A stretch of 64,000 nt of DNA from Symsagittifera roscoffensis (lineage: Eukaryota > Xenacoelomorpha > Acoela > Convolutidae). The notes below the pieces were generated by a model that worked only from the letters and a program-made list of their open reading frames with translations, did no database searches and was not told the origin of the DNA. Within the stretch, counting starts at the first letter, position 1. Each line of letters opens with the position of its first letter. The stretch spans positions 35,847,436-35,911,435 of the forward strand of contig NC_087068.1 in assembly GCF_963678635.1 (NCBI RefSeq), read 5' to 3'. Shown here in pieces: positions 56,056-64,000 of the stretch. The translations under genes and the position numbers were made by a program.

Positions 56056-59000
56056 GTTGGTCCGCTAGGGCCTGTAATCTTCAAGTCCTCCAGATCCACA
56101 TTGACTGATTTAGTGTCTGCCAGGGTTCGTGCTGTTTTCTTTGATCTCACGGCTGTCGTAGTCAGACCTGCCAAGAGCATAGGGGGTATCAGATTCTCTT
56201 TTTCTCCCCCTGTCAGTGTTGCACCATCTCCTTGCCCGCTCTCGCCTGAACGACCTGCGCTCGTTAAAGAGGCCACCACTGCGCTGGCTTTCGACTTCAC
56301 CACTCTCGAGTTCACGGCTCGACTTCCTGTCTTCCCTTTTAGTCGCTTCAGCCCCTTCCTGGCTCGTCTGACAGGTAATTTCTTTGCAACCTGCTGATCA
56401 TCGGCACTGTCTTCTGTTACTGACTCGGTCAGAACAACCGACTCCATGGAGTTCACTATTTTCTCCAGGACCTCACGCATGATGGGTTGGTTCAATCCCA
56501 CCTTCATTATGGACTGCGTCCCATATCGTCGTATCACGTCCCATGATCTTTCCATGAAATTCACTCGGCTCCAGGTTGCCCCTGTCTTGCCTTCTAACTC
56601 ACTTTGATATCTCTCCCATTCCTCTTCCGGCAGCGTACTCAGGAAGGATAACCTCATTGATTCTTCGATTTTTCTCCTCCTCGGTGACTCATGGAGCAAT
56701 CTTTGCGGATCCCTGCTTCGGCATTCTCTCGCCTGGCGTATTGGGTCCATCGGGGATAAGTCGGCCGACGCCTCCTTTGTAGGGGACATGAAAGAAGATG
56801 GCGTCATTAGCAATAGACTCCCATCGACTTCCCCATCGTCGTCTTCACCGAACCGATATTCTAGCAAGTCTCTCTCCAACGCTCCTAGATCCGTCTCACC
56901 CGGTTTTCCCGTTTTTCCCTCGATGTCGTTATCGTTATCGTCCTGATCCATCAATTCATCGTCACCTGCATCAGGTTTCGGCTTGGGTCCTGAAGGGCCT
57001 TGTCGTGAGTCTATGCCCGAGTCCGGCCGAGCCGGTACGGTCATGTCTCCTGCGTGATAAAACAATTCATCGTTCACCAGGAATTCTACGGACTCCTCGC
57101 CATGTGGTGCCAGGTCCTCTATCGTTATGTATGAGCCTCCTCTGCTCTCCTTTGCCACTTCCAGCATCACTACTTTCGCTTCTCCTGACCACTTCAGTCT
57201 TGATAAGTCATCTGTGGGAGTATACACTTCGTTCCACATTTCAGCCGAGACCTCTGGTCTCCTGGAAGGTAGTGCCTTGATCTTTTTCCTACTCCAAGCA
57301 TCAGGAAATGAGAAGTCAAACGTGTGCGCGGCTGCAACATTCCAGCCGATGAAGCGCGGCTCCATCCCTTCACTCCACTTCAGCATTCTCTTCTCTGCAT
57401 CACGAGCTGCTCCGATGCGAGGGGCAATGATGGGAGATGTGAGTCCCAACAACATCCTCCTTATCGGTGGATATCGAGGGCATTGGTCCGGCAGCGGCCT
57501 GGACCCAGAAAGCCACGCTTGCTGGTTCTCTTTCGCGTGTGCATAGGCCTCTGGTAAGAGTGGGACTCCCATAGCCGCTCCTGTATCCTTCACTACTGGT
57601 CTCAAATTCCAAAGCTTCGGGTTAAACTGGATGTGAGAAAGGTCCTCACGGCCCATTCGGCACTTGAAGTGGTTGTTGAAATCCATCAACACCCAACCTG
57701 GCTCCGCTATTCTTCCGAACAGCCTATCGTCGCTGGCCAGCCCTCTCAGCTCCCTCTGCTCTACCCAATTCAGCACGGAACAGTCCACGACTGAGACCAG
57801 GTTGACATACAACACAGAATTCCTGTATGCCTTGACTTGCACGTCCGGGAACGCGAAAGACATCACCGGTCCATACACCACCGTGACGAATTCCCGCAGT
57901 CCGTGAATCAGAGCCAACGGGTCGATCCGCATCATGACAGCCAAATCTGTCAGCAAGGGCATGCCACAATATTGCTTACACTCACCCGCATCCGTCGCCA
58001 CATTATCTTCTCCCGTGACGCTTCTGTTCTGTTGCAAGAGATATTGGAGCAGGAGAGTCCTCCAGTCTTTCATCTTCCTGAGCGAGGCGGTTTCCAACTG
58101 CGCATTGAACTCACCACTTGGTCCCTGGAGTTGTTCAGGGTAACGCAACAGCACCAGCAAATCACCCAGTCGACCGTAGGTCATCGCAATCAGAGTCAGG
58201 AGTCCATCCAATCTCAAATCTACCAACGCTTGGGTGAAGAGATTCGCCGGTCCCTTCACGAAATTTTCATGACCAAATGTCACGTATAAGGCTAATATCA
58301 GGCCAATCGACAACTTCCTGATGTCCTTGACGAAACTCGCGATCAGGTTCCGGGATGCCCTAGGATAGCACGTCGACAGGAAGGATGGCGTCCATCCCAC
58401 TCCCATTCCACCCAAGATGGCATCCGATCGTTCATACTGTGCCCTCGTGGCTAGCACGTCAGCTTGGAACTTGTCCAGCGACATCGTGTTTACGTCCTGC
58501 ATCAATTTCAACATCATGCCCCAGGCTAACTCCCGGGCATCAACCAAGTTCTTCAGATACACGTGTATCTCTTTTATCACTGCCGGCGCATGCTTGAACG
58601 CGTCCTCACCCAAGGTGCACAGCCTTGGTGACAAGTACAACCATACGTTGTTGTGCGGCTTCGTGCGCAAAGCCATTGCCATGAGATCTTCTTCCGCTGA
58701 TGTCGTGTTCTTCCTGACTGTCCTATCCTGCTCATTCTCGGCCTGATCCATCTGTCTGAACCAGAGATCATCAGCCACCTGTTGTATTAATAGATGATCG
58801 TCATCTACGCCTGGTCTTAACTTCAGCAATCTGGCAAAGTTGGACAGCTCCAACCCCAGAACCTCATCTAGCACCAACCGAGTTGTGCTACAATCTTTGA
58901 GTCCCTGTATAGCATTGGAAATGTCAGCCCAAACGGCGGGAAGCTCAAATCGGGACGGGTAGTAATTGTCTGGGTCTACCACTCTGTTCGGGGCAGGAAT

Positions 59001-59999
59001 TATCACGTTGAACCTCCCCTCTGCTATCGTTGTGACCATCTTGTACACAAATTGAAGGGGTTCTGGCAATGCAGCGCACCCTGGTGACAACACAAAGACC
59101 ACCTTCACTACATTTTGGGTGAAACGTTGTTTTGCTGCTGTTTCTACCTCAGCCATCGCCGAGAGCAATGTCATTATCGCCTTCCCTATGACCTCGTTGC
59201 TCGGGATCGACCCATCCGTCAGACGTGTCAACAAGCCCCTGCTTTGCAGATGATAATTTGAGCCTGCAACCACTATCACCTGCGGCTCCATGCTGACCAC
59301 CCTTCGTACACTTATCATCATGCCTATTGCCTGTCCCCAGTCCAATTTAGGCGCCGTCAAGAAAATCACGTCGGGCCAAAAGAGAGAAGGGGGCGTATAG
59401 AGATAATCGGAACTGGCCACAATCAGATACTTGGCAGCTTTCATATCTAAGGGATCATAAGCTGCAAACAGGCCGTCGCCTATTGGGGCCTTCAGTTTCC
59501 CATATCTCTTGTCATCTCCATCCACCGTGGTCGTTCGGGGGTAGTCCCTCGAATACTCGTCAGGCGTCTGACCGGGTGGTTTAGCAAATTGCCTGTACAT
59601 CTTGTGATGCTTGTTATTGGGCTTGTTATCTGCCTGAAACTTGCCCTTGCGAGCAGGTGGTGTCAGTTCCCGGGCTCTCTGTCGGACGTCCTTAAGAGAC
59701 CGGGTGTTCAAAGGTCCAAAGGTATTGTCCTGAGGCAACCCATTCAAGTCTGCATGCCGGAGCGTAGTCGTAGAGCTGAACTGCTCCTGCTCTGCTAGCA
59801 GCCAATCCACGCCCGGTATCCGATATAGTCGCGACACTGTGGGACTTTCTCCGCCAATCATTTTCATTGCGTCCTCTCGACACGTCAAGGTATTCATGTT
59901 CAACTTCGTGGACATGTCCGTCTTGTACTGTCCCCAATGACTAGGGTCTGATCGGTTCCAAAGCAGCACGCTGCCTGGTTCAACTCCCTCCGCTGGCAC
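56043..59999 (-). CDS. 1318-codon ORF with a degenerate SGNH-like region
   Basis: The longest ORF in the window. The frame is open from just after a TAG at 60062; the first ATG is at about 59915 (MSTKLNMNTLTCREDAMKMI), and a GTG lies at 59999. Residues about 190-380 show alternating strands like an SGNH hydrolase: KYLIVASSDYLYTP where the GDS motif would be, PQVIVVAGSNYHL where GTND would be, and VIIPAPNRVVDPDNYYPSRF near the usual D-x-x-H block. All catalytic residues appear replaced, so an inactive esterase-like fold is inferred. The middle is long and helical, without a known domain. The C-terminus has an acidic stretch (DDELMDQDDNDNDIEGK) followed by a basic tail (VRRARKGLKRLKGKTGSRAV), suggesting nucleic-acid or nuclear contact. 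Function unknown. Confidence 0.75.
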   Translation of the reverse strand: MPAEGVEPGSVLLWNRSDPSHWGQYKTDMSTKLNMNTLTCREDAMKMIGGESPTVSRLYRIPGVDWLLAEQEQFSSTTTLRHADLNGLPQDNTFGPLNTRSLKDVRQRARELTPPARKGKFQADNKPNNKHHKMYRQFAKPPGQTPDEYSRDYPRTTTVDGDDKRYGKLKAPIGDGLFAAYDPLDMKAAKYLIVASSDYLYTPPSLFWPDVIFLTAPKLDWGQAIGMMISVRRVVSMEPQVIVVAGSNYHLQSRGLLTRLTDGSIPSNEVIGKAIMTLLSAMAEVETAAKQRFTQNVVKVVFVLSPGCAALPEPLQFVYKMVTTIAEGRFNVIIPAPNRVVDPDNYYPSRFELPAVWADISNAIQGLKDCSTTRLVLDEVLGLELSNFARLLKLRPGVDDDHLLIQQVADDLWFRQMDQAENEQDRTVRKNTTSAEEDLMAMALRTKPHNNVWLYLSPRLCTLGEDAFKHAPAVIKEIHVYLKNLVDARELAWGMMLKLMQDVNTMSLDKFQADVLATRAQYERSDAILGGMGVGWTPSFLSTCYPRASRNLIASFVKDIRKLSIGLILALYVTFGHENFVKGPANLFTQALVDLRLDGLLTLIAMTYGRLGDLLVLLRYPEQLQGPSGEFNAQLETASLRKMKDWRTLLLQYLLQQNRSVTGEDNVATDAGECKQYCGMPLLTDLAVMMRIDPLALIHGLREFVTVVYGPVMSFAFPDVQVKAYRNSVLYVNLVSVVDCSVLNWVEQRELRGLASDDRLFGRIAEPGWVLMDFNNHFKCRMGREDLSHIQFNPKLWNLRPVVKDTGAAMGVPLLPEAYAHAKENQQAWLSGSRPLPDQCPRYPPIRRMLLGLTSPIIAPRIGAARDAEKRMLKWSEGMEPRFIGWNVAAAHTFDFSFPDAWSRKKIKALPSRRPEVSAEMWNEVYTPTDDLSRLKWSGEAKVVMLEVAKESRGGSYITIEDLAPHGEESVEFLVNDELFYHAGDMTVPARPDSGIDSRQGPSGPKPKPDAGDDELMDQDDNDNDIEGKTGKPGETDLGALERDLLEYRFGEDDDGEVDGSLLLMTPSSFMSPTKEASADLSPMDPIRQARECRSRDPQRLLHESPRRRKIEESMRLSFLSTLPEEEWERYQSELEGKTGATWSRVNFMERSWDVIRRYGTQSIMKVGLNQPIMREVLEKIVNSMESVVLTESVTEDSADDQQVAKKLPVRRARKGLKRLKGKTGSRAVNSRVVKSKASAVVASLTSAGRSGESGQGDGATLTGGEKENLIPPMLLAGLTTTAVRSKKTARTLADTKSVNVDLEDLKITGPSGPTWPS

Positions 60000-60116
60000 G
60001 GCGCTCGTAGACGGTCCTGCTGCTGAAGCAGGGTTTGCCGTGGCGGCGGATCGTTCCTCCTAGACACGGTCTGGGAGTTATTCCTGTTCTGAACCACTGA
60101 TCTCCCGAGTCGGCTT

Positions 60117-60737
60117 TCAAGCGGTTGTGTTCTGGGAGGAGGAGCAGTCCCTAGCCTCTCTCTTACGTTTGAGCTCGGAGCGATGGGTGTGGCTGCCTGC
60201 AGCCGTCTCCATTGCCAAGGGCCCTAGTCGGTTGACGAGGGATTCGGGCACGCTTGCCCTTATTCTACTTCCTCCGGTCGAGCTGGTCCGAGCCAGAGAA
60301 CTGGTCGCCCTCGACTTCTGCTCCACTTCCCTCAACTGCGTCTGAAATACATCATTGACCCAGTGTCTCCCTCGTTGGGTGTTGAAATGTATTCCATCTC
60401 TGGTAAGCGCGATGTGATCAATCATGCGCAGCATGTTCTCGAGATCCAGAAGTCGCAGCTCGCCAGGGTTGTTTCCCACCAGATTGCGGATCATTTCATT
60501 CCACCGTGTCACGTTGCCATTCATGAAATCTGCCACTGTGGTGCCCACCAGCGGGTTTTGTGGTATCGTGCACAGCACCACAAACCTAAGCCTGTACTTC
60601 TCCTTCAGTTCATTCAGGAGGCATACCAACAGAGGCTCCCACTTGCTCTCCAGAGTCACTGGGGCTCTCGAGAAGTCGTTGGTTCCCAGCATTATCACCA
60701 GCGTATCCAGGTGATCCTCGCTCTGGAATTCCATCAC
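60117..60737 (-). CDS. SGNH/GDSL hydrolase, C-terminal part
   Basis: The frame contains block III (MLGTND, residues 16-21 from the GTG at 60737) and block V (DGIHF, Asp114/His117), giving with the GDS of the upstream ORF a complete Ser-Asp-His set of an SGNH hydrolase. First ATG at 60734-60732 forms TGATG with the stop of the upstream ORF. Esterase or acetyl-esterase modules of this fold are known in some non-LTR retroelement ORF1 proteins; in this neighbourhood the role is unknown. The tail is Ser/Arg-rich and basic (HRSELKRKREARDC). It ends in TGA, after which the same frame meets TAA and TAG within 57 bases. Confidence 0.75.
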   Translation of the reverse strand: MMEFQSEDHLDTLVIMLGTNDFSRAPVTLESKWEPLLVCLLNELKEKYRLRFVVLCTIPQNPLVGTTVADFMNGNVTRWNEMIRNLVGNNPGELRLLDLENMLRMIDHIALTRDGIHFNTQRGRHWVNDVFQTQLREVEQKSRATSSLARTSSTGGSRIRASVPESLVNRLGPLAMETAAGSHTHRSELKRKREARDCSSSQNTTA

Positions 60738-61750
60738 ATCTTGATGACCTGAGCCACTGAGGCTCCTCCAAAGGACAGAGTGGTAGTCTGACCATAGACG
60801 AAGATCTCATTCAGATCCCTCACCAAACTGTCTCCTATGATCAAGTGGCGACTCCCTGGGGGAATTACCTGGTCGCTCGTAGCGGGGTTCCAGCTCATGT
60901 CATTCAGGCAGGCTCGAGGATGCTCCGCAGCTACTTGCGTGAACTGGTGACGTGTCATCAGATTCTTCCTAATGTCTACCACGCGGGAAATTTGAAAGGT
61001 TCTGCCATGCGCTGTCCCCGAGGACACTACCGTGCGGGGTGCTCGCTCCGAGCTATTGGATGAATGATCACGACGTTGGGAAGGAACGATCCTACCCAAT
61101 GTCCGTCCAGTGGTTCGGTTGATTTCATCCATTGTTGCTCTGGCGACTTGGTTGAACGATTCTTGGAACTGAGGAGCGAGGTAGGTGTCAGAAGGGTCCG
61201 GTATTGTGTTCCTTTGACTTGAAGCAGACGGTTGTGTCTGCTGAGGAGCCTCGGGCCCTCTCGATGCACGTAAATCCAAAGCCTCAGGCCCTCTCGATGC
61301 ACACGGCTCCTGTACTCTTGTCCTGGGGCGTGTGTCGCTGGATCCCTCCGAGGATTTCATTGTCGCCAGAACTTCCTGTGACACTTGGCTCACCTTTGCC
61401 ATATACAGCTCCTTCAGGTGCTTTATTTCATCCTCCTTGTAGGCCACCTGCAGATCTTCATATTTCTTCTTCCATTCGTCTCTTTCTCGAGCTATCGCCC
61501 TATACTCCTGGAGTTTGGCACACAGCTCGCTCTGATCTCTCTCCTTCTTCTCCAGCGTCTCAATCGTCTCCGACGTCTGGATCTCTACTTCACTCACCCT
61601 CACCCTCTTCGGAGGAGGAGCAGCTGTTGGAGAGTCGACCGAATGTGACGGGCCTGGCCCATCACGTTGTCTCTTTGCTCCGATGAGTGGCTGCGCAGGT
61701 TGGACGGGTAAGGGCATTTCACCTAGCCGGTGGTCCCTCTGTTCACCTAG
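60734..61750 (-). CDS. Coiled-coil ORF ending in the GDS block of an SGNH hydrolase
   Basis: ATG at 61717-61715, but the frame is open upstream to the UGA stop of the small ORF (61753-61751), so it can also be read as its extension. N-terminus Pro-rich with two basic nuclear-signal-like patches (GAKRQRDG, PPPKRVRVSE), then a coiled coil of about 60 residues (TIETLEKKERDQSELCAKLQ), a Ser/Arg-rich linker, and finally HLIIGDSLVRDLNEI, block I of SGNH hydrolases with catalytic Ser in GDS (residues 295-297). It stops with TGA at 60736-60734 in the middle of the domain; the remainder follows in the -1 frame. Confidence 0.75.
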   Translation of the reverse strand, partial: LGEQRDHRLGEMPLPVQPAQPLIGAKRQRDGPGPSHSVDSPTAAPPPKRVRVSEVEIQTSETIETLEKKERDQSELCAKLQEYRAIARERDEWKKKYEDLQVAYKEDEIKHLKELYMAKVSQVSQEVLATMKSSEGSSDTRPRTRVQEPCASRGPEALDLRASRGPEAPQQTQPSASSQRNTIPDPSDTYLAPQFQESFNQVARATMDEINRTTGRTLGRIVPSQRRDHSSNSSERAPRTVVSSGTAHGRTFQISRVVDIRKNLMTRHQFTQVAAEHPRACLNDMSWNPATSDQVIPPGSRHLIIGDSLVRDLNEIFVYGQTTTLSFGGASVAQVIKM

Positions 61751-62044
61751 TCATGGCTCACGAGCCAGGTCGTGGCCAGACATTTCTCCACGCCGCCATC
61801 TCATCAGTCGGTTTCGACCTCTCTCGGCGGTCCCGGACTCACCGAAGGCCAACATCAACACGACTTCTGTAGGGCGATTCCCTCGACTCTCTCGTCCTAA
61901 TGCATTGAGGAGTGCGACCACAAACATCGCCAGCCCCGGGTCTTCTCGTGTAAAATCACAATCGATCAGCCGCTGATAGATCTCGTCTAGAGTCGCTCCT
62001 AGACTCGCTGAGAGGAATTCCATAAGTTCGTTCGTGTCAACCAT
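61751..62044 (-). CDS. 97-codon first ORF of the block (Gag-position), with readthrough-type stop
   Basis: ATG at 62044 (MVDTNELMEFLSASLGATLD), a compact helical protein of unknown family, ending LAREP then UGA. The stop is followed directly by CUAG, the context known for efficient UGA readthrough in animals and viruses, and the next 300-plus codons stay open in the same frame. As first ORF after an AT-rich leader it has the position of a Gag or a small capsid-like protein, but no Gag signature or zinc knuckle is present. Confidence 0.6.
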   Translation of the reverse strand: MVDTNELMEFLSASLGATLDEIYQRLIDCDFTREDPGLAMFVVALLNALGRESRGNRPTEVVLMLAFGESGTAERGRNRLMRWRRGEMSGHDLAREP

Positions 62045-62506
62045 TTCTTATTGTGTTGATTTTTTTGCTGTCGTGTAGTTTCTTCCTGGTTCGTTCGATT
62101 CAATCAATTCAATAAACAATTTCCGATCAATCAAGATCTAAAAAACAAGTCGCGACTTGAAACCATCATTTTTGGATACAACATCATTCAATTCTTTAAA
62201 AATCTTCATTGAAATTCTCTTCTCAATTCTGATCTAAAAATTTAGCACCAAGTTGGATCGTCCACCTGTATCTGTGTCAGGGTAGCGCAAATGAGCGCTG
62301 TCACCTTGATGACCTTGAGTATTCTAGGTCTTTTATGACACAAAACATATCATAACAATAACTTAACACATAAACATCACACATCTATCTTATCACATAA
62401 AAACCTAATCCCTAATATTGTACCGAAAACCTAATCCTAATCTAAAACTTGACACTAATTCTTATCAAGTAACTTAATAAAAACCACTTATCGCCAAACA
62501 CAATTC
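62045..62506. other. AT-rich spacer between the macro ORF and the ORF block (possible LTR/leader)
   Basis: A sharp drop in GC separates two coding blocks. On the minus strand the motif TGGTGCTAAATTTTTAG (62250-62234) starts with the complement of a tRNA 3' end (AGCACCA), so it could be a primer-binding site with an LTR to its right (about 62500-62255). A matching second LTR was not found, so this is only a possibility. Confidence 0.35.
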
Positions 62507-63108
62507 CTAGCATATGCTCAGATAGTATTTTTTATGTAAGTAAACCTCTATGTCAGTTTCTGAAAATATCACATGTACAAGTGCGTACAACTCTCTCGGA
62601 TGTAGCTTTCCCCTATTAGGATCATATACTGGTAACGAGAGAGAGATCACTCCTCTCTCAACCAAAAAATCCCTAAGTCGAGTCAAGGCCAATACCAAGC
62701 TCTTTGGATCTACGTGTTGCCTATCAGTGGCCTTGGTAACCAGGAAACACAAATATTTCCCTGGTATCTGTGATGCAACAGGGGGCAGCGCTATCATCCC
62801 TCCAACACCAGGCCTCTGTTTCCATAAAAATTCGATGTTCTTATACTCTTTTTTGAAATCAGCCGCTAGTGCTGTTTTGAAGCTTATGTCCGCGGTTATC
62901 GCTATAGCGCACGTGCATTCCGTGAGTATGAAATCGCTGTCCGTTATGACGATATTGTTTGAATAATGGTTCGGTAGGTCAAAATACGATTCAAAAATTC
63001 GTCCAAAAGGTGGTTTTTTAGCATTCTCGCCCTCTGTCTCTAGTTCTCCGGTTTCTCTTGCCGATTTCAATTTTTTTATTATCAGATTTTCGGTGTGGGT
63101 GAGTCCTA
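62507..63108 (-). CDS. Macro-domain protein downstream of integrase
   Basis: The 187-codon frame (63070-62507, TTG at 63070) stays open upstream across the pol stop in the -1 frame; no ATG precedes the domain. The fold pattern is that of a Poa1p/OARD1-like macro domain: a TDSDFILTECTCAIAITADI strand, LAADFKKEYKNIEFL, a Gly-rich VGGMIALPPVAS loop, KYLCFLVTKATDRQHVDPKS, GVISLSLPVYDPNRGKLHP and a final FSETDIEVYLH strand. In active enzymes the late loop is usually a Gly-rich GCGLDG-like segment; here it is VYDPNRGKLH, so ADP-ribose binding or hydrolysis is uncertain. Macro domains bind or remove ADP-ribose from proteins. It follows the integrase directly, suggesting an accessory module of the same element. 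Confidence 0.72.
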
Positions 63109-63999
63109 CCCCACTCCCCGGACAAAAATATCCATCGACGTCCCCGTCGATCGACCAAAGTCTAGGAGATCGAGGTTGGATTGTGGAACACGTAGAGGAC
63201 CATCTGGTGCGACCCAGTTGGACTCAGTATTGTCATGACTGATGTATTTTATGCCGTCTTTATCGACGTCCTGAATCGTCAGAATCGTCTCTTTTGGATC
63301 TGTCGACAGATCATGAAGCCATTCGAGCACGCGCAAGTTCGTTAGTTCTTGCTCATGAGTCTGTTCCGCTTCTTGTTCGAACTCCACTTTCGGTTCTGAT
63401 CGATCGTCGATCCAATCTTGATCCATATCATTCACCAAGTCGATTTCTTCTAGCATCGCCACTTCGTCCAGTCCCACTAGCGAGTCCATGACGTCACTTA
63501 TAACTATTCTGTCTACAACGAAATCCTCGCCGTACGGATTGTATTTCTTCTTGTTTTTTCCTCTCTTGCTCTGGCATGTTTTCATGGTGAGTGGAAAGTC
63601 AGGCTGTATTCCTTTATCAATTTTGATTTGTTCCCGGCAGTCCCAGTCTTCCTCGGCGTAAGGTAGAGTTTCATCGTCCACCTCTACTCGCTCGGTCAAC
63701 TCCAGATCCAGTGGTAGGTCGCAATTGTCCACCACCTCATTCCCGTCGTTTTTGTCGCGAGTACCCCTTTCATTCACTTCACAAGCAGGATCCACTATCA
63801 AATAGTCTCCCTCTTGCATGTCCGCTGGGATGCACCAGTCCTCTGACGAGGCATTGTGTGGTTTGATATTTTTGTAATGAGCTGCTCTCCCAGTGCTCAA
63901 TCGATAAAAACGACCTCCTTGGTGCACCTCTGTTATCTGAAATGGACCACGCCATTTCTTTAATAATTTCTTGGTTCCTTTTGGTGGAACCACTTCCTG
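63106..63999 (-). CDS. pol: Ty3/gypsy-type integrase C-terminus with long acidic tail, partial
   Basis: The frame runs in from the right edge, so only the C-terminal end of pol is in the window. The opening stretch LKKWRGPFQITEVHQGGRFY followed by YKNIKPH fits the GPY/F module of Ty3/gypsy and retroviral-like integrases (WxGPYxI ... V/YxxxLKP), which binds DNA. After it comes an unusual acidic tail of about 240 residues (for example LELTERVEVDDETLPYAEED), much longer than a typical integrase end, finishing GTSMDIFVRGVG and TAG. The catalytic DDE core, RT and RNase H must lie to the right. A GC-rich, minus-strand neighbour of the ORFs further left. Confidence 0.78.
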   Translation of the reverse strand, partial: QEVVPPKGTKKLLKKWRGPFQITEVHQGGRFYRLSTGRAAHYKNIKPHNASSEDWCIPADMQEGDYLIVDPACEVNERGTRDKNDGNEVVDNCDLPLDLELTERVEVDDETLPYAEEDWDCREQIKIDKGIQPDFPLTMKTCQSKRGKNKKKYNPYGEDFVVDRIVISDVMDSLVGLDEVAMLEEIDLVNDMDQDWIDDRSEPKVEFEQEAEQTHEQELTNLRVLEWLHDLSTDPKETILTIQDVDKDGIKYISHDNTESNWVAPDGPLRVPQSNLDLLDFGRSTGTSMDIFVRGVG

Positions 64000-64000
64000 G

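Noticed and set aside
59900-60097. 65-codon ORF bridging the SGNH and 1318 ORFs in another frame
   Set aside because: No start context or domain, and it overlaps the 1318-codon frame; considered a shadow.

Overview
The window looks like nuclear DNA from an animal, most likely an invertebrate. It is AT-rich, has spliced genes with GT-AG introns from tens of bases to about 13 kb, carries many short inverted-repeat transposons, and encodes metazoan proteins: an NR2E-type nuclear receptor and the centrosome/cilium protein CCDC66. Species cannot be fixed from sequence alone.

Left part (1-16.1 kb): a nuclear receptor of the NR2E3/PNR/FAX-1 type runs on the minus strand from 16091 to beyond the left edge. 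Exon phases and zinc-finger residues are readable. A 12.8-kb intron holds MITEs, a 945-bp-spaced duplication and, on the opposite strand, a two-exon gene for a Cys/Tyr-rich protein. From 16.1 to 22.1 kb there is gene-poor DNA with several foldbacks.

Middle (22.1-32.6 kb): a small plus-strand gene for an unrecognised charged, probably coiled-coil protein (22117-28420) hosts in its first intron an intronless ORF resembling a class I methyltransferase (26096-27172). Then come a hAT-like repeat and a TA-flanked mariner-type MITE.

32.6-51.5 kb: a 17-exon CCDC66 gene on the minus strand, almost fully resolved with matching phases. Its introns hold a LINE reverse-transcriptase remnant, a MITE array, a 35-bp minisatellite, a broken envelope-like retroelement and a LINE 3' fragment with a perfect foldback at its truncated end.

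Right part (about 52-64 kb): a visibly more GC-rich, intron-poor, minus-strand block. It starts at the right edge with the C-terminus of a Ty3/gypsy-like integrase, overlapped in the -1 frame by a macro-domain ORF. After a short AT-rich stretch follows a chain of large ORFs: a small Gag-position ORF, a coiled-coil plus SGNH hydrolase, a 1318-codon protein with a second, degenerate SGNH-like region, and three further large frames. The frames are linked by in-frame stops (one in a strong UGA-CUAG readthrough context) and by repeated -1 shifts. This is the best candidate for an undescribed system: a giant retroelement or virus-like element with accessory ADP-ribose-type and esterase-type modules. 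Small assembly deletions are the main competing explanation for the -1 breaks.
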